Assembly (NCBI GenBank): GCA_964506685.1
Contig: CAZDMQ010000002.1
Coordinates: forward strand, 1-64,000
DNA length: 64,000 bases
Direction of reading: 5' to 3'
Source: UBA5336 sp964506685
Lineage (GTDB): Bacteria > Pseudomonadota > Alphaproteobacteria > Caulobacterales > Hyphomonadaceae
Part shown: positions 23,511 to 32,577 of the stretch, piece after piece
Layout: the number at the start of each line of letters is the position of its first letter
How positions within the stretch are numbered: the stretch's first letter is position 1
Made by a program: the position numbers and the translations under genes
The notes under the pieces: generated by a model
Seen by the model: the letters and a program-made list of their open reading frames with translations, nothing else
Database searches by the model: none
What the model was told of the DNA's origin: nothing

Positions 23511-24923
23511 ATGACTGACTTCGACCTTATCATCATCGGCTCCGGGCCGGGGGGCTATGTCGCCGCGATCCGGGCCAGCCAGCTTGGCATGAAGACCGCC
23601 GTGGTCGAGCGGGAAAGCCTCGGCGGGGTGTGCCTCAACTGGGGCTGTATCCCGACCAAGGCGCTCCTGCGCTCGGCCGAGGCGATGCGGATGGCGAAAC
23701 ACGCGACCGATTACGGCCTCAAGCCGCTGCAGCCCGAGGCGGACCTGCCGGCCATGGTCAAGCGCTCGCGGGATGTGGCCGGCCAGCTCTCGGGCGGGGT
23801 GAAGCACCTCCTGAAGAAGAACAAGGTCACGGTGATCGAGGGGACCGCGCGGCTGGAGAAGGCCGAGCCGGCGCCGAAGGTGATCGTGGCGGGCAAGGAT
23901 GGCGCGGAGACGGCCTACACGGCCGGCCATGTGATCCTCGCCACCGGGGCGCGGGCGCGGGCGATCCCTCAGGCGGGGCTGGAGCCCGACGGCAAGCTCA
24001 TCTGGACCTATCGCGAGGCCATGGTGCCCGACACGCTACCGAAGCGGTTGCTGGTGATCGGCTCGGGCGCCATCGGGATCGAATTTGCGAGCTTCTACAA
24101 CGAGATCGGTTCGGAGGTGACGGTGGTCGAGGTGCTCGACCGTATCCTGCCCGTCGAGGATGAGGAGATCTCGAAACTCGCGCGAAAATCCTTAGAGAAA
24201 CAGGGGCTCACCCTCCTCACCGGGGCGACGGTCAAGGGGCTGGAGAAGGGCCGGGACGTGGTCGCGGCTGCGATCGAGACGGCGGATGGCAAGCTGGACA
24301 TGGCCGAGTTCGACCGGGTGATCCTCGCCATCGGCATTGTCGGCAATGTCGAGGGGCTGGGACTGGAAGCGCTCGGTGTCACGGTGGAGAAGACCCATGT
24401 GGTGGTCGACGGCTTCGGGCGCACGGGCGTGCCGGGGCTCTACGCGATTGGCGACCTGACCGGTCCGCCCTGGCTCGCGCACAAGGCCTCCCATGAGGGG
24501 GTGATGTGCGTGGAAGGCATAGCCGGGGCGAACGAGACCCATCCCTTCGATGCGTCCAATGTGCCCGGTTGCACCTATGCCCATCCGCAGGTGGCGAGTG
24601 TCGGGATGACTGAAGCGGCGGCGAAGGCAGCCGGTCATGACGTGAAGGTCGGCCGGTTTCCCTTCCTCGGCAATGGCAAGGCCATCGCCCTGGGCGAGCC
24701 GCAGGGGCTGGTCAAGACGGTGTTCGATGCGAAGACCGGCGAGCTGCTCGGCGCGCACATGATCGGCGCGGAGGTGACCGAGCTGATCCAGGGCTATGTC
24801 ATCGCGCGGCAGGGCGAGCTGACCGAGGAAGACCTGCTGCACACGATCTTCCCCCACCCGACGCTCAGCGAGATGATGCACGAGAGCGTGCTCGACGCCG
24901 AGGGCCGCGTCATCCATATGTAG
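23511..24923 (+). CDS. lpdA: Dihydrolipoyl dehydrogenase (E3)
   Basis: A 470-residue FAD disulfide oxidoreductase that reoxidises dihydrolipoamide. Features: FAD-binding GSGPGGYVAAIRASQLG, redox disulfide GGVCLNWGCIPTK, NAD-binding VIGSGAIGIEFASFYNEIG, the second FAD motif GLYAIGDLTGPPWLAHKASHEG, and the C-terminal interface with His and Glu in HTIFPHPTLSEMMHESV. ATG 23511 is used because the upstream extension is not family-like and an AGGGA lies ahead of it. It is the last enzyme of the pdh operon, 110 bases after pdhC, and may have an extra promoter in that gap. Confidence 0.96.
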   Translation: MTDFDLIIIGSGPGGYVAAIRASQLGMKTAVVERESLGGVCLNWGCIPTKALLRSAEAMRMAKHATDYGLKPLQPEADLPAMVKRSRDVAGQLSGGVKHLLKKNKVTVIEGTARLEKAEPAPKVIVAGKDGAETAYTAGHVILATGARARAIPQAGLEPDGKLIWTYREAMVPDTLPKRLLVIGSGAIGIEFASFYNEIGSEVTVVEVLDRILPVEDEEISKLARKSLEKQGLTLLTGATVKGLEKGRDVVAAAIETADGKLDMAEFDRVILAIGIVGNVEGLGLEALGVTVEKTHVVVDGFGRTGVPGLYAIGDLTGPPWLAHKASHEGVMCVEGIAGANETHPFDASNVPGCTYAHPQVASVGMTEAAAKAAGHDVKVGRFPFLGNGKAIALGEPQGLVKTVFDAKTGELLGAHMIGAEVTELIQGYVIARQGELTEEDLLHTIFPHPTLSEMMHESVLDAEGRVIHM

Positions 24924-24973
24924 CGCCGGTAACAGGAGGGGCCGGACCTGAGGGGGGGGCGGGATGGCCCCGA

Positions 24974-25753
24974 GTGAGGGAGGCGAAGCTGGAGCCTTAC
25001 ATCGTCATGGATGGCGCGCGGGCCATCGCATCGGAACACGGGGCGGGGCCCTGGGATCCGTCCATGCTGCATGGCGGGGTGCCGGCGGCGCTGGTCGCGC
25101 GGCTGGTCGATGACCTGCCGACGGCAGTGCCGATGCGGGTGACGCGGCTGACCATCGACCTGATGCGTCCGGTGCCGGCGGGTGTGCTGGACTTCGCAGT
25201 CGAGGTGACGCGCGAGGGCCGCAACATCCAGACCAGCGAGGTGGTACTGTCGGCGAAGGGCAAGCCAGTGGTCCGCGCCACTGGTCTCAAGGTCCGCGAC
25301 AAGGGCCTCGAACCGCCGGCCGGCAAGGCGCCCGCGGGTGTGTCAGGGGTGCCAGCGGTGGGAGGAATTGATCGGTTCCGCCACGCCGGCTTCAACAGGA
25401 CGGTGGAGATGCGCGAGGCGGCGGCGGCCGATCGCGGGACGGCCAACGCGGCCGTGTGGGCGCGGATCGAGCGGCCCTTCTTCGGCGACTGCGAGACCTC
25501 GCCGCTGATGCGGGCGGCTGCGACGGGGGACTATTGCAACGGCTTCGGCTCGGGGCTCGATTTCGAGCAATGGACCTATATCAATGCGGACCTCAGCCTG
25601 CATTTTGCCCGGGCGCCGGTCGGCGAATGGATGATGCTGGCCGCCGATGCGATGATCGGCCCGGAGGGGCGGGCGGTCGCCTTTGGTGCGCTGGCCGATG
25701 CGCAGGGCTATTTCGGACGGGCGACACAATCCCTCGTGCTCGACCGGCGATAG
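24974..25753 (+). CDS. Acyl-CoA thioesterase-like (double hot-dog) protein
   Basis: A 259-residue protein with the two-lobed layout of TesB-like/4HBT_3 thioesterases. The N-terminal half includes the MLHGGVPAALVARLVDDLP helix and the TRLTIDLMRPVPAG strand. The C-terminal half includes MRAAATGDYCNGFGSGLDFEQWTYINADLSLHF and a GRATQSLVL end. It probably hydrolyses acyl-CoA; the chain-length preference is unknown. The start is uncertain: GTG 24974 gives the full frame, while ATG 25007 has GGAG about a dozen bases upstream. It follows lpdA by 50 bases in the same direction. Confidence 0.75.
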   Translation: MREAKLEPYIVMDGARAIASEHGAGPWDPSMLHGGVPAALVARLVDDLPTAVPMRVTRLTIDLMRPVPAGVLDFAVEVTREGRNIQTSEVVLSAKGKPVVRATGLKVRDKGLEPPAGKAPAGVSGVPAVGGIDRFRHAGFNRTVEMREAAAADRGTANAAVWARIERPFFGDCETSPLMRAAATGDYCNGFGSGLDFEQWTYINADLSLHFARAPVGEWMMLAADAMIGPEGRAVAFGALADAQGYFGRATQSLVLDRR

Positions 25754-25878
25754 GGCCGAGCGGTGCTGATGGGGTGGATTTACCCGGCGGTCTTGAGGGT
25801 TTTTCCACTGTTTTCAGTGCAGGCTACGCGACGCAGGTGCCGGGGCCAGAGCCGGTGCCCGGACGGTGAGGTGTCGGT

Positions 25879-26112
25879 ATGGAACGGGTATTCAGGATCG
25901 TGTCGTCGGTGCTCGACGGCGTATCTCTGCTTGTGACCGTCGTCGTGATTCTTGGCGGCGGGGTTGTTGGCGGGTTCCTCGCCTGGCTCAGCCTGCTGGC
26001 AGAGGAGGCCGGGCCGCTGCTGCTGTGGAGCGGCGCCGGGGCGGGGGCTCTCGCCGGGGCGTTCCTGACCTGGGTCGCGATGAAGCTGTTCAGCCTGCTC
26101 GGCGTCGACTGA
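25879..26112 (+). CDS. Small two-helix membrane protein
   Basis: A 77-residue protein with two hydrophobic helices (about 15-40 and 45-68), separated by a short acidic turn (LAEEAG) and with glycine-rich faces (GGGVVGGFLAWL, GAGAGALAGAFL). GAGG lies seven bases before ATG 25879. I do not recognise a family. The hydrophobic pattern, Shine-Dalgarno sequence and lack of overlap with neighbours support it as a gene. A role as a small integral-membrane accessory protein is all that can be said. Confidence 0.6.
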   Translation: MERVFRIVSSVLDGVSLLVTVVVILGGGVVGGFLAWLSLLAEEAGPLLLWSGAGAGALAGAFLTWVAMKLFSLLGVD

Positions 26113-26260
26113 GCCGCGCCCGATCTGCGCTGGCTCCACGCGAACCCCAGTCTGGCCCCACGCCATCACTCACGCATTTGCGAACAGCCTTGATCGGGGG
26201 CAGGGCCGATTGCCTGTTATCGTCCGGCCACGTTTTCAGGTCCGGAACGGAGACGCCCCC

Positions 26261-27244
26261 ATGCGACACCTATTCGTCATTCTTGCCTTTGCCATCACAA
26301 GTCTTGCCGCGCCGGTCGCGGTCGGCCAGTCCGCGAAGATCAAGCGCGAGTGGTCGCATATCGACTGGTCGAGCGCGCTGGTGCCGCCCGACGAGATCCG
26401 CGATGGCGGGGTCGGACGCGATGGCATTCCGCCGGTCTACGCGCCAACATTCGGCACGGTGGAAAGCGAGGACCTGCCCGGTCGCGAGCCGGTGCTCAGC
26501 CTCGACGTGGATGGCGATGCGCGGGCCTATCCGCTGCGCTACCTGACGGCACATGAGATCGTCAATGATACGGTCAGCGGCATGCCGGTCGTGGTGACCT
26601 ACTGCCCGCTGTGCAATACCGGCATGGCCTTTGAGCGCAGGGCCAGCGGCGTGAGCCTGCGATTCGGGGTGTCCGGGCTGCTTCGCCATTCCAGCCTGAT
26701 CATGTGGGACCGGCGCACCGGCAGCCTCTGGCAGCAATTCGAGGGCCGGGCCATTGCCGGAAAGTTTGCCGGGACCGAGCTGGTCCGGGTCCCCGTCCGC
26801 ATGGAAGCCATGTCGGAATTCGCCCGGCGCCATCCCGGTGGCAAGGTTCTCGCGCCACCCGACCCGGACCATCGCTATGGCACCAATCCCTATGTCAGTT
26901 ATGATGCGCGCAGCGGCCGTCCCTTCCTCTACAAGGGCGACCTGCCGAAGGGGATTCCGGCCATGGAGCGGGTCGTGGTGGTCGACGGGGAAGCCTGGCG
27001 CCTGCGCGACATCGTCGAGGCGGGCGAACTCCGGCACGGCGATCTCGTCTTCCGGCACAGCCATGACATGGCCTCGGCGCTCGACAAGCGGCGGATGGCC
27101 GCCGGCCGCGATGTGGCCGGCGTGGTGGCCCAGCGCCGGGATCCGGATACCGGATCCTGGGTGGACATCCCGCATGAAGTGACATTCGCGTTCGTGTTCC
27201 ACGCTTTCCACCCGGACGGGGCCTGGCATTTCGACCGCTCCTGA
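26261..27244 (+). CDS. DUF3179-family exported protein
   Basis: A 327-residue protein with a signal peptide (MRHLFVILAFAITSLAAPVAVGQ). The DUF3179 hallmark TYCPLCNTGMAF occurs near residue 125, together with the preceding RAYPLRYLTAHEIVND and the later FGVSGLLRHSSLIMWDR and GSLWQQFEGRAI segments. The conserved CxxC could bind metal or form a disulfide. Function is unknown. The frame is open from 26210, but ATG 26261 follows GGAG and starts the signal peptide. It is convergent with the mechanosensitive channel gene. Confidence 0.85.
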   Translation: MRHLFVILAFAITSLAAPVAVGQSAKIKREWSHIDWSSALVPPDEIRDGGVGRDGIPPVYAPTFGTVESEDLPGREPVLSLDVDGDARAYPLRYLTAHEIVNDTVSGMPVVVTYCPLCNTGMAFERRASGVSLRFGVSGLLRHSSLIMWDRRTGSLWQQFEGRAIAGKFAGTELVRVPVRMEAMSEFARRHPGGKVLAPPDPDHRYGTNPYVSYDARSGRPFLYKGDLPKGIPAMERVVVVDGEAWRLRDIVEAGELRHGDLVFRHSHDMASALDKRRMAAGRDVAGVVAQRRDPDTGSWVDIPHEVTFAFVFHAFHPDGAWHFDRS

Positions 27245-27328
27245 TCCCGGCGCGCGGAGCCGGGCGGATCAGCGGCTCAACCAGGTTTCCATGATGTATC
27301 CAGAGTGGAGCCGCGACGGGCCAGCACC

Positions 27329-30300
27329 TCAGGATGACTTGAGGTGCAGGTCGCGTTGCGGGAAGGGGATCTCGATGCCGGCGTCCTGCAGCGCCTTGTT
27401 GATCGCCGTGTTGAGTTCGTCGCGTACACGGAACCGCTTGTTCGGCGTGGAAATGAAGGCCCGCACCTCAAAATCGAGCGAGCTGTCGCCGTGGTTCATG
27501 AAAAAGACCCTGGGTTCGGGGCTCTCGAGGACGTCATTCTCTTCCTGGGCGATCTTCAGGAGCAGGGCGCGGACGGCATCGACATCCGAGCCATAGGCCA
27601 CCCCGATCGGGATGGTGATGCGCATCACCGAATCCCGCAGCGTCCAGTTGGTCACATTCTCGGTGATGATCGCCTTGTTCGGCAGGAGCACTTCGCGATT
27701 GTCGAAATCTCGGATCGTGGTCGCCCGGATCGCAACATTTGTCACCGTGCCGTCGAGTTCACCGATCGTGACGGTGTCACCGACCCGGACCGGACGCTCG
27801 AACAGGATGATCAGGCCGGAAATGAAGTTCGCAACGATCTCCTGCAGACCGAAACCGAGACCGACACCAAGCGCGGCGATGATCCATTGCAGCCGTGACC
27901 AGTCGATTCCCAGCTGCAGGAAGCCGGCCACGATCCCGGTTCCGATCAGAAAGTATCCGATGATGGTGTCGATCGCGAAGCGCGAGCCCTGGCTCAGCTT
28001 CAGGCGCTGGAAGGGGCCGATCTCGAGCACGCCCCGAATATTGTAGGCGGCGATGAGGCCCGCCGCGATGAAGACGACAAACAGGATGAAATTGAGCAAG
28101 GTGACGGGCTCGGCCGTGCGGACGCCATCGACGAAGCCCGAACCGGTCCAGAGGGTGATGTCATTGGCGACACCGAATGCGGGAAGGATCTGGGCCCAGA
28201 TGGCGAGCAGCCCGGCCAGTCCGGCCACCGCCGTCGCGTAGAGCAGCAGCCGGCGCGTCTGGTTGGAGATGCGCTGGCGTTCCTCCTCCAGGGCCTGGAG
28301 GGCGGAGGGCGCTTCCACCGGTGCGGGGAGGTCGTCGTCGCCCTCTTCGCCGCTTTTCTCGCGTTCGCTGCGCTCGGCTGCGCGCCGTGCCCGGCTCTCG
28401 AGCGCGCGACGGAGGGCCAGCCGGCGCTGGGCGGTCAGCAGCACCCGGCGCAGGACACCATAGATGATGGCGAGCACGATCATGATGCCCGCAGTGGCCA
28501 GCAGCCTGAGCTGAAGGGCGACGGCCGTGTCGAGATAGCCGAACAGGGGCAGTGCACCGATGACGAGGGGGGCAAGGGCGAAGCCGGGCAGGCCGAACAG
28601 CAGGAAGAGCGAGTTCGTCCCCTCCGAGACGACCTGACAGACCAGGCCGTCATCGAAATCGAAGACGCCATAGCCGACAATGGCGATGACCAGAGAGAGC
28701 AGCAGGAAGGCGACGGTGCCGACCCCGTTCTGGGCCGTGGGCACGCCACTCGCCATGGCCGCCGCGAAGGTGAACAGGACGAGCCCGGAGAAGCCGAGGA
28801 ACCAGGGCGGCGGGCGATGCAGGACCCGCAGCGCCCTTGCGCTCCAGTTGAAATGCGTGGTCAGCACCCCGTTCGGCTGGCCCACAGCGCGCGTGAACAA
28901 CACGAGAAGGACAAGCCCGGCGACCGCGAGTGTTCCCGCCGCCAGCCCGCGCAGCAGGTCATCCCCGGTCCCGTGCAGCAGGACCGGGACCGGGATCGCC
29001 GCCAGCATGGCCGGCATCGGCATGGCGAGGGCCAGGCAACTCAGGATCGCGAGCGGGGTGGTCGTGTACTTGTCTCGCGGGATCTTGCCGACCGCCTCGT
29101 TCAGCCGCGCAAGGTCGGCTGCGATCCGCCGGCGGCCAAGCAGTCCGAAGACGGCAAGGGCAAGGGCCACAAGGAAGGGCAGGGATTGGGCCGACAGCGC
29201 CTGGCTGATGCCTTGCCGCAACGAGGCCACCGTTCCGGGCGAGGTGAGCAGGGCGGCGCTGCTGACCAGGTTGTCGTCGAGATTGCGGAACGGGCGTGTA
29301 TTCGATGGCAGCCAGAGCAGGCGCCGGTCCAGCGTGCTGCGCAGCGCGGCAACTTCGTCCAGCGTCTCGGTTAGTCCGATTTCGAGATCGGTCAGACGGT
29401 CGGCCTGGGCCCGGCCGGCCGCGATCAGGTCGCGGAGCAGTTGCGTACGCAGGGCGACGAGTTGCTCGGTGGCCGGGGGATCGCCGGCGGTGGCCGGTTC
29501 GGTCCCCTCGGTGCCGGTCTCGGCGTCTGGCGCGTCTGGCGCATCCGGTGCGGTGTCGGCAGGACCGGTCTCGAAATCATCATCGGTCTCGCCCTCATAC
29601 TCATAGGCGAACTCGTCGATGGCAGACTGGTCCTGCAGGGCGCGTAACTGGTCCTGCCAGAGGATCAGGTTGAGCTGGGTCGTGGCGCGCGCCTCCACTG
29701 TGTCCTCGATTGCGGCGCGCAGCGCCTGCGGACTCGGCAGGCTGGCCCGGAGCTGGCGCAAGAGCGTGCCGACCTCGTCGGTGATGCGGCCCGTCTCGAT
29801 CACGCGTTCGACGGTGTCGGCCTGCTGGCGGATCTGCAGCGTCTGTTCCGACAGGGCCCGCGTCTCCTGCTGCACGCGCAGGGCGGCGTCGGCCATCGCC
29901 TTGAGCATGCCGGCCAGCTCGACATTTTTCTCCGCCATTGCCCTGACCGGTTCGGCAAGCGCACCGACGGCGGCCAGGTCTTTCGCTGCCCGGACATAGG
30001 CGGTGTCTGCCCGGTCCATGCGGACCTCGGACTGGCGCTGCTGGATCAGGGAGATTTCCGCGTCGAGGGCTTCGATCTGGGCATCGACCAGGGCGAGTTC
30101 GGCCGCAACGATCCGCTCGCGCTCGGGAAGGGTCTGCAGTTCGCGCTGGAGAAGGGCGATTTCGGCGCGCCGCGCGGCCATCCGCGCCTGCAGCAGGGTG
30201 GCACGGGCCTGTTGCAGGAGGGACTCCGGGCCATCTGCGTCCGGATCCGGCAATGGAGAGAGTTCGGCCAGCGCATCGCGGGCCGCTGCGATCTCCTCGG

Positions 30301-30796
30301 CAATCGCCGAGGCTCGCCGGCCGAGCGTCGTGCGCTGGCTGCGGAGCTGCTTGCGGCGGTCGGCCTGCACGACCCGTTCCGCTTGCAGGAAGCTCAGCCG
30401 GCTGCGCAGCCCGCTGGCAGTGTCCGGCAGGTCCGGCGGTGTGTCATCGGCCTGCAGGCTGGCGAGTTCGGCCTCGAGCCGCGCCCGCGTCTCGGTGGCC
30501 GCGGCGGCAGCTTCTTCATAGGTGGCAACAGCGGCTGCACGCGCATTGGCGGCCTCGACCGCCTCACGGGCCTTGTCGAGCAGGTCGCGTGTCGTCGCCT
30601 GATCCTCTTCGCTCAGCGCGGAATCGTCCTCGAGGGCGGCAAGCTGGCGCTCGATTCCGGCAATATCGGGCAGCCCGTCCTGCGCAAGCGCCATAAAGTC
30701 CATAAAAAGGACTGAAGCGAGCGCCAGCATGAACGGCCGCCAGGGGATGCGGCCGGCCGGCGGGCGAGGGGACAGGGCGAACCATTGCAGGGTCAT
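27329..30796 (-). CDS. Large MscK/KefA-type mechanosensitive channel
   Basis: A 1155-residue channel subunit. An N-terminal hydrophobic export segment (about 20-40) is followed by a very long periplasmic region dominated by Ala/Glu/Arg coiled coil (about 45-430). An acidic stretch rich in Asp, Ala and Pro precedes eight or more membrane helices (about 530-960). The MscS core is C-terminal: pore-lining GVGLGFGLQEIVANFISG, then the beta domain FERPVRVGDTVTIGELDGTVTNV and the cytoplasmic vestibule ending IPFPQRDLHLK. It should open under membrane tension during hypo-osmotic shock. The start at 30796 puts the hydrophobic signal near the N-terminus; an upstream extension to 30991 overlaps the divergent gene. 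Confidence 0.92.
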   Translation of the reverse strand: MTLQWFALSPRPPAGRIPWRPFMLALASVLFMDFMALAQDGLPDIAGIERQLAALEDDSALSEEDQATTRDLLDKAREAVEAANARAAAVATYEEAAAAATETRARLEAELASLQADDTPPDLPDTASGLRSRLSFLQAERVVQADRRKQLRSQRTTLGRRASAIAEEIAAARDALAELSPLPDPDADGPESLLQQARATLLQARMAARRAEIALLQRELQTLPERERIVAAELALVDAQIEALDAEISLIQQRQSEVRMDRADTAYVRAAKDLAAVGALAEPVRAMAEKNVELAGMLKAMADAALRVQQETRALSEQTLQIRQQADTVERVIETGRITDEVGTLLRQLRASLPSPQALRAAIEDTVEARATTQLNLILWQDQLRALQDQSAIDEFAYEYEGETDDDFETGPADTAPDAPDAPDAETGTEGTEPATAGDPPATEQLVALRTQLLRDLIAAGRAQADRLTDLEIGLTETLDEVAALRSTLDRRLLWLPSNTRPFRNLDDNLVSSAALLTSPGTVASLRQGISQALSAQSLPFLVALALAVFGLLGRRRIAADLARLNEAVGKIPRDKYTTTPLAILSCLALAMPMPAMLAAIPVPVLLHGTGDDLLRGLAAGTLAVAGLVLLVLFTRAVGQPNGVLTTHFNWSARALRVLHRPPPWFLGFSGLVLFTFAAAMASGVPTAQNGVGTVAFLLLSLVIAIVGYGVFDFDDGLVCQVVSEGTNSLFLLFGLPGFALAPLVIGALPLFGYLDTAVALQLRLLATAGIMIVLAIIYGVLRRVLLTAQRRLALRRALESRARRAAERSEREKSGEEGDDDLPAPVEAPSALQALEEERQRISNQTRRLLLYATAVAGLAGLLAIWAQILPAFGVANDITLWTGSGFVDGVRTAEPVTLLNFILFVVFIAAGLIAAYNIRGVLEIGPFQRLKLSQGSRFAIDTIIGYFLIGTGIVAGFLQLGIDWSRLQWIIAALGVGLGFGLQEIVANFISGLIILFERPVRVGDTVTIGELDGTVTNVAIRATTIRDFDNREVLLPNKAIITENVTNWTLRDSVMRITIPIGVAYGSDVDAVRALLLKIAQEENDVLESPEPRVFFMNHGDSSLDFEVRAFISTPNKRFRVRDELNTAINKALQDAGIEIPFPQRDLHLKSS

Positions 30797-30936
30797 CGCA
30801 TGTAATCTTCCAGAAGCCGGCTCGACTGGCAATTGCAACGGGGTGCGGCCCATGCTGCCGAGGCGCGTATCACTGGCAGACGTGTTTGGAGGCAGGGGCG
30901 GCACTGGCCGGTGCCAACGGTTCAGGCTAGGTTCCG

Positions 30937-32529
30937 GTGCAGTCGTCATCAAACCCAACCCCAGACAGCGGATCGCGAAACGTGCAGTCAAAGGCGCCAG
31001 ACGAGCAGACCACCATCATCGTGCGCAACGCGGTCGCCGGCGATGTGCCGCGCATTGTCCGCATGCTGGCCGAGACCTATCCGGCCGAGCCCCCTTATGC
31101 CGCGAGCATGGTCCATGGCCAGATCTCGCGGTTTCCCGAGGGCCAGTTCGTGGTCGAGGAAGGCGACGAGATCGTCGGCTATGCGGCGTCGCTGATCGTT
31201 GGCGAGGCCGAGGCCATGGCGCCCCACACCTGGGACACGATCACCGGCCATGGCTATGCCGCCCGCCACAATCCCCGCGGCGAGTGGCTTTACGGCATGG
31301 AAGTCTCGGTGCACCCGGCCCATCGGCGCCGGCGCGTCGGCCAGCGCCTCTACGATGCCCGCCGCCAGCTCTGCGAGTATGAAGGCCTCAAGGGCATCGT
31401 TTTCGGCGGGCGCATGCCGAACTGGCACATCTGGCGCGAGACCTATCCCGATCCGCTCGATTATGTCGACGCTGTCCGCAACAAGAAGATCGACGATCCG
31501 GTGGTGAACTTTCACCTGCGCGAGGGCTTCGAGCCGATCGGCCTGCTGCGGGGATATCATCCGGACGACGAGGCTTCCGGGGGCTATGCCACCCACATGG
31601 TCTGGCGCAATCCCTACGCCGAAACCGACGAGCCGAAACGCCGGCTCTCCTTCGCACAGAAGGAAACGGTACGGGTCGCGACCGTCCAGTTCCAGGCGCG
31701 GACGGTCGAGAGCTTCGAGCACTTCATCGGCAATGTCGAATACTTCGTGGATGTGTGTTCGGACTATCGCTGCGACTTCGTTGTCTTCCCAGAGCTTTTT
31801 ACGCTGCAACTGCTTGCGCTGGGCAACCGGCGGCACTCCCCCGCCGAAGCGATCGATGCCCTCACCGAGTACACGCCTCGCTTCCGCGACGCCATGCGGG
31901 ACCTCGCCATCGGTTACAACATCAACATCGTCGGCGGCACGCATCCGACCCGGACCGATGATGGCGATATCCAGAATGTCGCCTATGTCTTCCTGCGCGA
32001 CGGGTCGGTGCATGCCCGCGAGAAGATCCACCCGACCCCGGACGAGCGCGACTGGTGGGCGATCCAGGGCGGCGAGGATGTCTCGGTGATCAATACCGAT
32101 TGCGGGCCGATCGGGGTGCTGATCTGCTATGACAGCGAGTTTCCCGAACTGGCCCGCCGCCTCGCCGACGAGGGCGCGCGACTGCTGTTCGTGCCGTTCT
32201 GCACCGACAATCGCCAGGGCTATCTTCGGGTCCGCTATTGCTGCCAGGCGCGGGCCATCGAGAACCAGCTCTATGTCATCATGTCGGGCAATGTCGGCAA
32301 CCTGCCGAATGTCGAGAACATGGACATCCAGTATGCCCAGTCGGCCATTCTCACCCCGTGCGACTTCCCGTTCGCGCGCGATGGTGTGGCCGCCGAGGCG
32401 AGCGAGAATGTCGAGACGGTGACGATAGCCGATCTCGACCTGTCGGACCTGTCCTGGGCGCGGGCCGAGGGGACGGTGCGCAACCTTCGGGACCGGCGCT
32501 TCGATCTCTACAAGATCGTCTGGCGTTAG
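30937..32529 (+). CDS. GNAT acetyltransferase-nitrilase/amidase fusion protein
   Basis: A 530-residue two-domain enzyme. Residues 25-225 form a GNAT acyltransferase (MEVSVHPAHRRRRVGQRLYDARR is the acetyl-CoA pyrophosphate loop). Residues 243-530 form a carbon-nitrogen hydrolase with the catalytic triad Glu286 (FVVFPELF), Lys363 (REKIHPTPDE) and Cys397 (VLICYDSEFPE). This fusion is a recognised bacterial protein type, but its substrate is not established. It could couple N-acylation with amide hydrolysis on one metabolite. The start is ambiguous between GTG 30937 and GTG 30982; neither has a strong Shine-Dalgarno sequence. It is divergent from the MscK-type gene. Confidence 0.9.
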   Translation: MQSSSNPTPDSGSRNVQSKAPDEQTTIIVRNAVAGDVPRIVRMLAETYPAEPPYAASMVHGQISRFPEGQFVVEEGDEIVGYAASLIVGEAEAMAPHTWDTITGHGYAARHNPRGEWLYGMEVSVHPAHRRRRVGQRLYDARRQLCEYEGLKGIVFGGRMPNWHIWRETYPDPLDYVDAVRNKKIDDPVVNFHLREGFEPIGLLRGYHPDDEASGGYATHMVWRNPYAETDEPKRRLSFAQKETVRVATVQFQARTVESFEHFIGNVEYFVDVCSDYRCDFVVFPELFTLQLLALGNRRHSPAEAIDALTEYTPRFRDAMRDLAIGYNINIVGGTHPTRTDDGDIQNVAYVFLRDGSVHAREKIHPTPDERDWWAIQGGEDVSVINTDCGPIGVLICYDSEFPELARRLADEGARLLFVPFCTDNRQGYLRVRYCCQARAIENQLYVIMSGNVGNLPNVENMDIQYAQSAILTPCDFPFARDGVAAEASENVETVTIADLDLSDLSWARAEGTVRNLRDRRFDLYKIVWR

Positions 32530-32577
32530 GCGGAGCCGAGGGGCGCGGCGCGCACCGGACAGGGTCGCTGGCGGGGG

